DNA from: Haemaphysalis longicornis | Lineage: Eukaryota; Arthropoda; Arachnida; Ixodida; Ixodidae | DNA length: 64,000 nucleotides | Assembly (NCBI GenBank): GCA_013339765.2 | Contig: CM023449.1 | Span: 21,051,888 to 21,115,887, forward strand | Direction of reading: 5' to 3' | In this document: piece after piece, positions 1 to 9,694 of the stretch | How positions within the stretch are numbered: the stretch's first letter is position 1 | How the letters are laid out: every line of letters starts with the position of its first letter | Notes under the pieces: generated by a model | Told to the model about the DNA's origin: nothing | The model's input: only the letters and a program-made list of their open reading frames with translations | Database searches by the model: none | Made by a program: the position numbers and the translations under genes

Positions 1-546
1 GCGCGGTGCGCCGAGCGGCCGAGAGATGGCGATACCTGCGCGGAAGCATCGAAACAGCTACGCGGATGTTTCGGTCACCGATCACTCAAACGGCAGTTAT
101 AACTTAAATAGAGTTCCACATGCGAGAAAGGGGATGATAGTGTAGTGAAAAGTTGTGTTGCGGATTGTCATTCGCAGTTGCACAGATAGCAGCGATCATA
201 TATCCGCCAGGATGCCGAGCCGACGCGAGCGACGCAAGCCGCCGTAGCCGATCGCGTGCGGGCCGACGGGAAGCGATAGAAGCCGACACCGTTCCCTTTT
301 CGCGGCACTCCAAGTTACAGTGGAACGTAGCACAAGTTGTGGGCATTGTGTCCGCGCACAACGAGCACACACCAAAAAATCAAACGATGTAAATACAACC
401 ACGACCCCCTCCCGCTTGTGCGGGAGCTGTGGGGAATGTCGTCTGCTGCCCCTACTGGACTGCTTAGGGACTTGGCCGCTAGGGGATTGCGCATGCGCAG
501 TGGGGTTGTGAAAGAGGCGGATTCCCCCTACCGCGACTAATGCGCA
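1..546. other. Left flank, no feature recognised
   Basis: This stretch is downstream of the last visible exon of the minus-strand GILT gene and could be part of its next intron. The short open frames have no recognisable domains, and I see no repeat shared with the rest of the window. Confidence 0.4.
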
Positions 547-663
547 AGTGCCCAGACGGGACCCGGTCAATACGGTAGCCACGTACAACACGGAACATAC
601 GGAGTGCTATATGCTCCGTCTGTTCCGTTCGTACATCGTTGACCGGGAGTCGACCTGGGCACT
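547..663. repeat. Long imperfect inverted repeat (foldback)
   Basis: The segment starts with AGTGCCC and ends with GGGCACT, and the two halves pair through CCCGGTCAA/TTGACCGGG and CGGAACA-ACGGAG/CTCCGT-TGTTCCG around a short loop, TGCTATATG. A third arm of the same type lies at 770-835. It looks like a small foldback or MITE remnant. Confidence 0.65.
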
Positions 664-769
664 CGTACATTCGTTCCGGTAGGGTGGATTAGTTCCGCGG
701 GCCGGCCCTCGCTATTCCCGAGCATTCGTCACTGTGGAGGGTTTCCTCCTCGCCGTGCCCGCGCGCGCA

Positions 770-835
770 CGCGCAGTCGGGTCCAGTTCAACACGGTACG
801 AACGGAACAGACGGAGCGTACGGAGTGCTAAAACG
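770..835. repeat. Third copy of the foldback arm
   Basis: GGTCCAGTTCAACACGG, then TACGAACGGAACAGACGG and GGAGTGCTA, resemble one arm of the inverted repeat at 547-663. The copy stops at about 840, where the satellite-like element begins at TTAA. Confidence 0.55.
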
Positions 836-841
836 CTATAT

Positions 842-1035
842 TAAGGCGTAGCATTCTTCGCCCTGCATTTGCACGAAAATGCAGAATCAGCGGAAGTAAC
901 ACCTGTAATCGTTATGGTTGCGTGAATTGAGATGACTGGTCGGGCAAAATTTCGAAAAAGCAAAAAAAATCACAAAAATGATATGACGAAGCAAAAATAC
1001 GCATCCTATACATCTCCCCCCATAACCGAAGAATA
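842..1035 (+). repeat. Single satellite-like monomer with terminal motif
   Basis: It begins TAAGGCGTAGCATTCTT, which matches the inverted ends of the satellite block at 54475-55143. One monomer of about 150 bp follows, starting GCCCTGCATTTG and containing CACCTGTAATCGTTAT. It stops at GCATCCTATACATCTC, a boundary shared with the locus at 15885-16110. Confidence 0.6.
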
Positions 1036-1154
1036 GACGAAAAAAGTACGCAAGGAAACGTTCAAAATACAAATAAAAAAACGCGGAAATAGAGGAACTC
1101 TGAAGTACACCTTGCATCTTCGAAAAATCTTGCACCCTTCCGTCAAATGACGAT

Positions 1155-1385
1155 GGTTGAACACGAAGCTTTCTCGTGACGGATTTTTTGGTTATAGTTC
1201 AAGTTTTCCATACCGCTTCGACCATGTCGAAATGGAGCAGTCGGATAGACGCCGGCTTCATAACGCGGTGAACCCGGGTTCTATTCCGTCCACGGGAAGC
1301 GTTTTTTTTTTCCCCTTCGGCGTTTCCGCGTTACAGACGCTGTCAGTGGGAACACCAAAGCTTCCTTTAGAAAAAAAAAAAACAT
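1155..1385 (+). mobile_element. tRNA-derived SINE (Met-like head)
   Basis: A box-A-like TGGAGCAGTCGGATAG, an anticodon-arm-like GGCTTCATAACGC and a box-B-like GGGTTCTATTCC are followed by CCACGGGAAGCGTT. This order also occurs, reversed, at 52066-52330. CACGAAGCTTTCTCGTG at the start and AAAGCTTCCTTT before the A-run at the end resemble the termini of that copy. It is a diverged SINE and not a tRNA gene. Confidence 0.6.
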
Positions 1386-1411
1386 AAGCGAAGTAAATGC
1401 ACTTTATCGTT

Positions 1412-1545
1412 CATCATCATCATCACCAACAACAGCAGCAGCAGCAGCAGCAGCCTATCTACGCCCACTGCAGGGCAAAGGCCTCTCCCATTAATCCCCG
1501 GTCCTGTGCTAACTGCGACAAGTTATCGTAGCGCATGCGCAGATT
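1412..1545 (-). mobile_element. 3' fragment of an RTE-like LINE with (CAT)/(CAG) tail
   Basis: On the minus strand the end of the frame reads NLSQLAQDRGLMGEAFALQWA, typical of the C-terminal tail of endonuclease-reverse transcriptase LINEs common in ticks. It is followed by a trinucleotide run, plus-strand CATCATCAT and CAGCAGCAG. The same end occurs at 24075-24335. Only the last few dozen codons remain. Confidence 0.7.
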
Positions 1546-1718
1546 CGATGTTTTATGCATAAATGTTTTCTCGTTTTGAATAAATATCAGTTGATAGTCA
1601 GCCCTCGTCATGTCGGGTTCTTTTCTTTGTGGTCCTGTTTTAAAGCGCGCGGTCCAAACACCATGAGTGGCCACAGTTGGAGGGGGAAAGAGAAGCATGC
1701 AGGGGAGGAGGCGCGCAC

Positions 1719-1838
1719 CCGCAGCAGGTCCGTCTGCGCCATGGCCTGGATGTCGTCGGTGTGCTCTCCGTTGACCACGATCCACGGCACGTAGTGGTGC
1801 GGGGGGTCCAGGTTCCACGTGCGCTCGCTCATCTGGTC
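1719..1838 (-). CDS. GILT: GILT-like thiol reductase, exon 3 (partial gene)
   Basis: Forty codons in phase, beginning DQMSERTWNLDPPHHYVPW and continuing to QAMAQTDLLR, about residues 208-247 of the predicted protein. PPHHYVPW followed by VNG is a hallmark of the C-terminal part of the GILT family (human: PPHEYVPWVTVNG). The exon has a good acceptor, CATTGCAG before GAC, and a GTGCGC donor after CGG, both in phase 0 and compatible with exon 2. The family usually needs about 20-40 more residues with two cysteines; I find none on the minus strand between here and position 1, so the last exon is probably outside the window. Confidence 0.9.
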
Positions 1839-1979
1839 CTGCAATGGCGACCACGGCCCTGGCGGTCAGCATCGTGGCTGTCTCCGCCTAGCAGATTCCA
1901 GCACATCCTGTGCGGTTAGTTACGCACTGTTCGTACAGGGGCCCTATTCCAGTGATGTTCCGTGCGGGGAATTTTCCAT

Positions 1980-2215
1980 TTTAGGTGCGGAGTACCTTAG
2001 GACCGCACAATGTCCGTCCTCGTCCGTGCGCATAGCACTTACAATCGCAAAAAGTCACACAGGCACCGGCAGGATTCGAGCCCGTGTCTGGTAGACCAGA
2101 CAGAGTTAGTGTCAGTCGTCTTACCCACTGGGTTACGACCGTGAGTTAGCACCCGAGAGTCAAACAGGCTTAATCCCTCGCCTGTAACGGTGCGGAGTAC
2201 CTTAGGACCTCCCAA
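1980..2215 (-). mobile_element. tRNA-derived SINE between direct repeats
   Basis: On the minus strand TAACCCAGTGGGTAAG fits box A and GGGCTCGAATCC fits box B of a tRNA promoter (about 2065-2150). The unit is flanked by two copies of GGTGCGGAGTACCTTAGG, near 1985 and 2190, each followed by related sequence (TCCGTC, CGTCC). The direct repeats show either a partial tandem duplication or two joined SINE copies. Confidence 0.55.
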
Positions 2216-2262
2216 TCTCCGTCCGCGTCCATCCATGCGCCATCAAACGAAAATCAAGCGAA

Positions 2263-2334
2263 ATTCGATTTGAGCCGTGAGTTGCAGTTTCATTTAGGGA
2301 ATAATCAAGGTGCAACTCACGGCTCATATCGAAT
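2263..2334. repeat. Hairpin, 24-bp arms
   Basis: ATTCGATTTGAGCCGTGAG at 2263-2281 pairs with CTCACGGCTCATATCGAAT at 2316-2334. The full 24-bp arms have one mismatch, around a 24-nt loop. It lies in a GILT intron, so it would be transcribed with the pre-mRNA if that gene is active. Confidence 0.7.
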
Positions 2335-4980
2335 GACGGTCGGGGCGCAAATCGGATTTCACTCGGAGCGCAACTTGGATGTCATTTCGAGCCCCCGTAC
2401 TTCGCACCCTCGCCATCATCCACGGCGTAGAGATGCTGTCATTTTTTTTTCGTGGGAATTTTCGCCTGTCATTTTGCGAACCAGGCAAAAAGGAAATCTA
2501 ATGGATTCCACGGAATTTCTGGAGGCGTTGAGTAAACGTAAAAATAATGTGAGTAAACCGGACCTCGACCCATTTATTACTTTGTTTTCTTTTAAAAAGT
2601 TCCCTTAAGATTTCCCCGAATTCATGTTCAAATATCCGCAGTCGTGTTACCGCAAGCCACAAGCATCCAAGATAGCTTCCAGTCTAGTTTACAAAATAAG
2701 AAGATAGAGGAAATAATATTTCATTAAAAAAACAGCTAGTAAAGCGTAAGCGGCGGCGGCTGAAGGGCCAAAGCTTGTTCGCGTGAATTCCTGCACAATA
2801 TGCAAAAATGTATTTTTTTTTTTGCACTTCAGGGGGCTGTCAAAAAGAGATACCTCCAGCAGTTCTTAGGTCAGCTAAAATTATCTCACTCAGCAATGTT
2901 CGTTCGTTTTCATACGGGCAGATTTAACTTAGAGGTTTAGCAAGTGAAGTAAGCATGCATTTTGGTACAAAACATGAAACGCCTAGTCAAATGCTGCTGA
3001 GTGGCCGATGCACTGTAATTAATTTTACACTACAACTCTTATTCTCTGAACGACGTATGAGTCCTGAAGCCGAAGGCTCCGCAAAGGAGACATAGTTGGC
3101 CATGGCTAACACCCAAAACCGACCACGAATCCACGTAAAAATATTTCAGCTGCAAAATGAGAGGGGAGGAAAATTTTCAGGGAATTCTGGAGAAACCTGC
3201 GGGGAAAAATGATAAGGATAGGGAATTTCTGAACCTACAAATGAGAATTTTTCTCCCCAGTACGAAACATCACTGCCCTATTCTCGACTGCACAAATTCA
3301 CAGTGAACTGCGAATTTCTGTGAAAGTCTTTTTTGGTTGACTTTCAATTTTGGGTTGAACAAGCGGTTTTGTGTGTTGTCGTAATTTTTACGTTTCATGA
3401 CGTTTACGAGCACCAGTTAAGTTTGCCTTATTTCTCTTTGCTGAAAGCGCATAATTCTTGGCCGGCAATGAAAAAGTAGGCTAAATGCAGCGGACATACC
3501 GCTTCAGCAACAATACCGCTTGTATGTCACGCCCTCTGTGTGACTGGCTGAGAAGGCGAGACGTAATTAAAACAGCTGGCGGGAACGATCACGTGACACA
3601 TTGGCAACTCCAGGCGGCGTAAAAGTGACGTGATGTTACATAACAGTTTGAAAATGGCGGCTGCGGTCGCCGTGAAATAGGGCAAAAAATTTCACCGCAG
3701 AGCCCAGTGACTGTGAATAGTCTTCTCACCTACTGACAGGAGACGGCAACGACATCAGGCGGGGGTACACCTGAAGAGGAATGGCTAGTATCTAACGCTT
3801 TGTATAAATCATCCGCAGCTCAACGGCTCTGTTGAACTCCAGGTAAGAAAACAACAGATAGAGACCACACAAACGTGAACGACGATGATCTAAGTTAAGC
3901 CCAACGTCTGTAGAGGGTGTCCAGGTTTTGGCTACGCTTCGCAGATTCTCTTAACTGTGTTCGTAACTATGCTATTAGTTTAGCTTTAAATTTCCCTTTA
4001 GTTTTCTTCATTTCGCTACATTTTATGTCATTTCATTCTGTTGTATGGGGGTGCGAGAGCTATCGGTTAGATTCGACGTGAGCTGTAGAGGGAAACGAAT
4101 TTTCCCCCTTGGGATAAAAGACCCCGGGTTCTGGTATCTGTAGATTAATGGACTCTGGTGGAACAGCGCTCCCAGAAAGTGGAGACAAATGCTAGCGCTG
4201 ACAAACACTGCAAGACAAACTCTAGACTTACAAACACTAGCCAAACGGAATCACAGTGCCAGAGTCTGTTTTTACTTTCACTCTTTTAGAGTCTTGTAGT
4301 GCACTATTCCATTCTCAGTCATTAATTACCAGCTGTCATTCACACTCAACATGGTGTTGCACATGTAACTTGGACCAAATAGCGTAATTATTAACGCCAA
4401 ATTTCGCAGCGCTAAAGTAACAAACATTGATTTAAAGAATAACTCACTCTATTTTTAGGTTTTGATTAGTTCGCCAGTGTCTAAAATATAGTAGCCGACT
4501 TTTAAACTAGTGGAAATATCCGAATTTTTTTGCATTTACAGAGCTACAGAGCACCCAAAAACGTGCTGAGCACTAAAGTTTCTGCGATAACTCCTTGAAC
4601 GGGAGAAACTGTATACTGCTCGAACGTAATAGCGAACAGCCGTGACGGCACTCGTTGAGACGCCGTTGGTGGGCACAACGGGAAGAGAAGGGCGCGAGCC
4701 GCGCTTCGACTTGACGTCTCCCTAGCGACTAGATCGGCACCGGTGCGAATGCAGCCCCACCACAGCCAATGCCGCTGCCGGCTTGGCTGAAGTCACACCC
4801 CTTCGCACGCGCTCTGCCGCTCTCTCTCTCCTTCTGTCACTCTCTGTCCATGGATCAACGGCGAAAATTTCGGCGACAGCAACCATTCATTGCTCACTCA
4901 ATAAGACTACAACGCGACGTGAAGAAGCGGCATCGCGCTCTGGCTGGTAACAACGGTGGCGGAGCGGGACGACAACGAAC

Positions 4981-5281
4981 CTGCAGCCGGAGGCCCGTGC
5001 CCCCGTGCGCGCAGCGCTGGATGGCGTTCCAGTTGCGGGCGATGCCCCGCGCGCACTCCTCGCCGGCCTCCTGGGGCCTCTGGGCGAGCGACATGCAGGT
5101 GACGAAGGCCAGCGACAGGATGGTGTCGTTGAAGATGTGCGCGGCGCACGACTGCACCACGTTGCCGAAGCACTCCTCGGGACCATGCTGGCAGCTGTAG
5201 TGGTACCCGGGCTCCTCCTCCCGCCGGTGACCCAGCGCGAAGCGCTCCACCAGGTTGGCGCTGCCGTCGCCGACCATGTTG
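4981..5281 (-). CDS. GILT: GILT-like thiol reductase, exon 2
   Basis: One nucleotide completes the codon split with exon 1, then 100 codons follow (about residues 108-207). CQHGPEEC at about residues 137-144 matches the family's CQHGxxEC signature. Further cysteines at about 152, 169, 183 and 197 fit the disulfide-rich fold of this lysosomal enzyme, which reduces protein disulfides at acid pH. The acceptor is TTCTCTTGCAG before C-AAC and the donor is CTGCAG followed by GTTCGT. The region before the signature (NMVGDGSANL to EEEPGYHYS) looks longer than in vertebrate GILTs. Confidence 0.92.
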
Positions 5282-6705
5282 CTGCAAGAGAATAGAAGCG
5301 ACTCTAAGCTCTTTAAAGATAAACAGTAACGCGCATGCTAAAAAAACCTTGAAAGAAGACTTGTCTGTCTGAAGGAGGGTTGCCTGAGTACTGTATGTTG
5401 TCCGCTCATACGTCCGCAAGAACGAGAAATGCATTGCGGAATGGTTAATTGCGTGACGAAAGCCAACGTAAAGGCAAAGCCAGTTATGTAAGTCTTTGTC
5501 AAAATTTTCTGGGCCACGCCGAAAGTGCGCAGGCCGCAAAAAATTCAATGTACAAGCTAACGTTCCGCGCGCGACTGAAACGTTTTATGACGGAAAACTA
5601 GAGAAAACACCTTTCTCTGTTACGGCCATAAAATAATTTGATCGCATTTAAAGGTTAAGCCTATTCTTTGAATTTTTTGTGGTCCATAAGAATTAGAATT
5701 TAGCCTAAATAATTATGACAAAGGGTACACGTTGACAAAAATTATGCTGGGACCTAAAAGTCCCTGCCGTGCTGCCGTAACCCAGCTTAACAAATTCGTC
5801 ACGTGACCTCAGAGTTGCGCAGGCGACCATGTCGAGGGCACTGCGGAGTGGTTGCAAGGTCACTGATACGAAACGTGTCAGCTGTGAGCAAGGGAGGATT
5901 ACTTAAATATACACCGGCCGACGCAGAAACGCAAGTGGTAGAGACTTCATCTAGACGTTACGGCTTCTTCAGTTCTCTAGTTTCTCCACTATTCTGACAA
6001 CTTAAGACCGAAGTGTCCAGAACAAAAAAAAAATGCCTTCACCTGGTATTTCCTGTCTTGTTTCAGTCTTGAATCGGTCTACGCCTTGCGCAGCTCTTAT
6101 TCAAGTCCGCTTGTTGCTCTTAATAATCGACCGTTAAAAAAAAAAAAAAAAAAACTCGTTTTACGTGAATTCGCCTCCATGGCCCCGTATATGCCTATGC
6201 CGACGCTGTATCACTTTTCGAGGTTTTTGAGAAGTACTTGCTAAGAGATCTTTACCAGTGCTACTAACATTACAGGCGAGTCATCTCGTGAATAACACCA
6301 GGGAAATCTTTGTTCGTTAAAGATACCCACCTGCCTTTCGGTTAGCTCATACATGTGGCAATTCCAGCAATGCTGTATGGCAGCTCATTGCGTTTTAGAA
6401 TATACTGCTTGTTTGACGATGCAATTTATGCGCCACTTTGCACATCGAAACTTTGCACATGAGGACGGCCGAACGAGGCGGCCCAAAAGAGAGGGAATAA
6501 CAAACAACCCTGCGAGAACTAAGACCGGAAGCAAAGAGGATGGCGCATTCCTGTTAACATCACACTATCCACTCTTCGCATGTCCAACGAGCCTGACGTT
6601 ACCGAGACAAGCCTTTCTCTCGTTGTTAACTAGGAATTCCCTTGAAATCAAACTTCTCTATGAGAACACGAAAGACACTCTCCCTACACTCTTGTTCCAG
6701 AAAAA

Positions 6706-6899
6706 TCTCTAACCACGGCGCAACTACGCATTCTTCGACGCATACACCTAAATACCCTTCTTACACCTGCTTGTTCCTTTCTCTACCGTATCCGACACTA
6801 CCGCGCATGGCCCAACTGTCCCGAACCATACGCTAATTTAGAACACTGTATTTTCTCCTGCCCCATTGCAATTCGCGCATATGCGTTTCCTAGTCAGTA
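6706..6899 (+). pseudogene. C-terminal fragment of an RNase-H-type LINE
   Basis: An open stretch reads LTTAQLRILRRIHLNTLLTP, followed by NCPEPYANLEHCIFSC. The spacing CPxP then LEHCxxSC matches the C-terminal zinc-knuckle-like tail after the RNase H domain of R1/I/Jockey-group LINEs. No start codon is linked to it and the upstream protein is missing. It belongs to a different family from the reverse transcriptase remnant just downstream. Confidence 0.55.
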
Positions 6900-7089
6900 C
6901 AGCCAGCCGTCACCTGAGGTTGATTATGGGGGTTATATCACAGCATAAACGTACCTAAGCATACAAAACCACCCGAACTGCAATAAATAACCGGCAAAAC
7001 AGACCTGCAATTGATGAAAATCACGGTGTAGAAAAATATTCAACAGAAATAGCCGAAACCGACCTACTCTCAAACCGTCGAATTTCTTT

Positions 7090-8320
7090 CGTCTGTTTCC
7101 CAGTCATCACGGTTTTCAGAAAGGCCTCTCATGTGACACGCAACTCGCACTTTTTATTAATGATATCAGCTCATGTCTTGATCACAATATTCCTGTAGAC
7201 GCTCTCTTTCTAGACTTCTAAAAAGCTTTAAATAAGGTACCCCATAAACGGCTCTTTCTAAAACTTTCGCGCTTAAACCTTGACCCTGCCGTCTTAAACT
7301 GGATCCAAAATTTTCTGTCAAACCGCGAACAGTTCGCTTATGCCAACTAGGCATCATCATCCCGCTGTCAAGTAGTCTCAGGTGTGCCCCAAGTTACGCT
7401 CCTCGGTCCCCTCCTGTTAATTTATATAAACGACCTGCCTAATAATATATCGTCAAGTATCCGTTTATTCGCAGATTACTGCGTCAATTATCGCCCAGTT
7501 AATGACGCCAATGACTCTTGCATTCTCTAAAACGATCTATTAACAATTCAAACATGTTGCAGAAATTGGCTAATGACTCTAAACATTAACAAATCGTCTG
7601 TCGTTTCTTTTCATCGTAGGAAACATTACCCGGCTCCAACATACCTTATTTTCGGCTCTAAGTTATCCTCCGTGGACTCCTGTAGGTATTTAGGTATAAA
7701 CATAACACCCGATCTTAATTGGACACCCCACATAATAAATATCTGTAACGAAGCAAATAAAGTTATTGGCTACCTCAGAAAAACTTACGACTTGCCCCTC
7801 CGCCTGTAAAACGTTTAGCTTACCTAACATTAGTACGCCCGAAACTCGAATACGCTTGATGCCGTCTGGGACCCGCACCAATCTAACCTATCTAAAATGT
7901 ATGAATCTATTCAGAATAGGGCATCAAGGTTTATTTCCTCTGATTATTCGCATCACTCAAGTGTCGCTAATCTGTAAAACCAAGCCCAACTTCAGAATCT
8001 GGAATTGCGACGCAAGACTGCTAGACTAACCCTTTTTCACAAATTCTTTCATTCATTTTCTGACGCATCCAGTATCATGCCCGCACATCGAATCTCTACT
8101 CGTACTAGCCACCACAACACTGTTTATCCTGCGCATGCCCGCACAACTGCCCACCTTCGCTAGTTTCATGTAAAAACAACAAAGGATTGGAATGATCTTC
8201 CACCCGAAGTCGTGCACCACTCAAGCCCCATTCTGTTCAAAGCCCACATCGAAAGAAATCTGTACCACAGCCCACCCTTCATGTAACACCCCGTAGTGGG
8301 GTATTTGAGGTATAATAAAT
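7090..8320 (+). pseudogene. Degraded CR1/L2/Jockey-like LINE reverse transcriptase
   Basis: Translated pieces in several frames give the reverse transcriptase in order: FLDF then stop then KAL, LNLDPAVLNWIQNFLSNREQ, GVPQVTLLGPLLL, SIRLFADYC in place of FADD, the open frame MTLNINKSSVV to RKTYDLPLRL (7573-7809), and a C-terminal DWNDLPPEVV near 8190. The 3' end at about 8285-8325 carries GTATTTGAGGTATAATAAAT, the usual tail of these elements. Stop codons, frameshifts and the lost catalytic Asp show it is dead. It is related to the copy at 16189-18795. Confidence 0.85.
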
Positions 8321-8487
8321 AAAAGGGGGAGAACCCGCAAAAACGTACAAGAAGCAGTAGCTGAAACTGCCCAACAGGCAACTAAAATACCCGAAATCCC
8401 ATTTATAATGCATAAAGATGTCATAAATAGATTATATGCGTGATAAACAATGTTAATATTCAAATATAACAAACCCTTGAAAATGAA

Positions 8488-8561
8488 AAAAAAACGGGAT
8501 TTGAATCCGGGTTAGGATGTTTGCTTCGCAGGAGCGTAACTACTACACTACGAGACCAAGC
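8488..8561 (-). pseudogene. tRNA-like sequence ending in T-run
   Basis: On the minus strand GGTCTCGTAGTGTAGTAG resembles a tRNA acceptor/D-arm with box A. GGATTCAAATCC is box-B-like, and a T8 run follows as a possible Pol III stop. I cannot fold a 7-nt anticodon loop: the region around CTCCTGCGAAGC forms a 5-bp stem with a 3-nt loop. I therefore call it a tRNA pseudogene or SINE head. Confidence 0.5.
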
Positions 8562-8964
8562 GGTTCTGAGCGATTAAATTGAGGGCTATATGCACGTGGA
8601 CATGGCGCGTCAAGCCTTCCCCTAGATGGCGCCTTGCGTCGCTTGGCTCTGCTGACTAGGAAACGCCTATACGCGGCTTGGCTAGCCTCGGATCAGCTGG
8701 CGGACAAGCTGGCATTGGTGAACCTGCCCCGGGACATTCCCGACACTTGTTGTTGCGTTTTAATAAAGTTTTTCCTCCTCCCCTTTTTCTGAGGAGATTT
8801 CAGAGTTACGGATTTCTAAGGAACTGCGCATCTAGTGCTCTTAAAATACAAAATGCGCCCGTAACGGGACTCCAACACTACACATAAGCCTTCCAGTGCT
8901 GGCCTCCCTCAGTCTCCCCAAAACAGTCTGAATAGCTCCGAGCCGAGCCGTGTTCCTCACGCAC

Positions 8965-9284
8965 TCTGCGCTGTCGGCGGCTGCCTGGTCTGGCTGCTCC
9001 TGCTGCGTCTGCGGCTGCTCCTTGAAGGCGTTGCCGAACGGCACGAGCTGGACGTCCATGAGGTAGCCGACGCGCACGAAGGTCGGCCACAGCTGCTCGG
9101 TGATGAAGGCGATGCTGTAGGGGCAGAGCGACTCGTAGTACAGCTGGATGCGGGCCGTCTTGGGAATTTGCGAGAAGTCGTAGCGCCGGCCCATCTGGAA
9201 GACGCGGGCCGCGCCGCCGAGCGCGGTCAGCGCCGCTAGACACAGCAGCGACGGCAACACGATGGGGCCGGTGGAGCGAGCCAT
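8965..9284 (-). CDS. GILT: GILT-like thiol reductase, exon 1 with start codon
   Basis: The ATG at 9284-9282 opens 106 codons plus two nucleotides. Residues 1-26 (MARSTGPIVLPSLLCLAALT and on to GGAA) are a signal peptide, as expected for a secreted or lysosomal protein. The thioredoxin-like active site lies in YYESLCPYSIAFI (Cys54, Ser57), followed by LWPTF and VQLVPFGNAF, all typical of GILT. The second active-site cysteine is replaced by serine. The exon ends after GCA-GA at a GTGCGT donor; a GTGAGG three bases further on would break the frame with exon 2. A Gln-rich stretch follows GNAF. The earlier in-frame ATG at 9401 lacks a signal sequence and is less likely. Confidence 0.92.
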
Positions 9285-9545
9285 TCCGAGGGCGCCGGCT
9301 CTGTCATCGAATCTGCGGGGCACCACGGGCCTCGCGATGGCGCTGTCTTGACCCGCTGGGGCCCGCTGTGCGAGGGGAGCTGCTCCTTGAGGTCCCTGCA
9401 CAGGCTAGCTGTGGGTCGCGACGCTGATGGGCGCTCTACGCGCTGATGTCGCTGCCGCTGCAGCTTCCGCGGATAATTACGGCGGGCTGACACGAATGAA
9501 CGAACGAAAGAACGAACGAACAACACTTATTAAACCGAAAGATTT
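9285..9545 (-). promoter_or_regulatory. 5' flank of the GILT gene
   Basis: This GC-rich sequence next to the start codon should hold the 5' UTR and promoter. A run of GAAC/GAAA units (about 9494-9521) is present. I see no convincing TATA box, so the start site is not defined. Confidence 0.4.
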
Positions 9546-9597
9546 TTGTAGCGTGAGCTACACTGGCCGAGGTTGAGCAGTTTCGCATGGCTCCTGG
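9546..9597 (+). repeat. Truncated GTAGCGTGAG-type element
   Basis: It matches the first 50 bp of the family seen at 10996, 31227, 34648 and 58008 (TTTTGTAGCGTGAGCTACAC, then GAGGTTGAGCAG). The preceding TTAAACCGAAAGATTT is shared only with the 10996 copy. Confidence 0.75.
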
Positions 9598-9694
9598 AAA
9601 CAAATAACACTTTTAAATTCAGAGCATTTCAGTAACTCACGATGTCACCAGCGTTGACGTCCGTAGTCGTAGTCCGCCCATCTCCCCCTACACT

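Larger units (their letters stand above)
1839..4980 (-). other. GILT intron between exons 2 and 3
   Basis: This is a 3.1-kb intron with GT (4980-4979) and AG (1840-1839) on the minus strand. It holds a tRNA-like SINE at about 1980-2215 and a hairpin at 2263-2334. From about 2340 to 4900 it is mostly AT-rich unique sequence with short homopolymer runs, and I recognise no gene or repeat there. Confidence 0.8.
5282..8964 (-). other. GILT intron between exons 1 and 2
   Basis: This is a 3.7-kb intron with GTGCGT donor (8964-8959) and AG acceptor (5283-5282) on the minus strand. It contains two LINE remnants in the opposite orientation (about 6706-6899 and 7090-8320) and a tRNA-like pseudogene (8488-8561). 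From 5300 to 6700 I see only AT-rich sequence and an A-run near 6136. Confidence 0.8.

Noticed and set aside
8488..8561. A functional tRNA gene
   Set aside because: Boxes A and B are present but no 7-nt anticodon loop can be formed.
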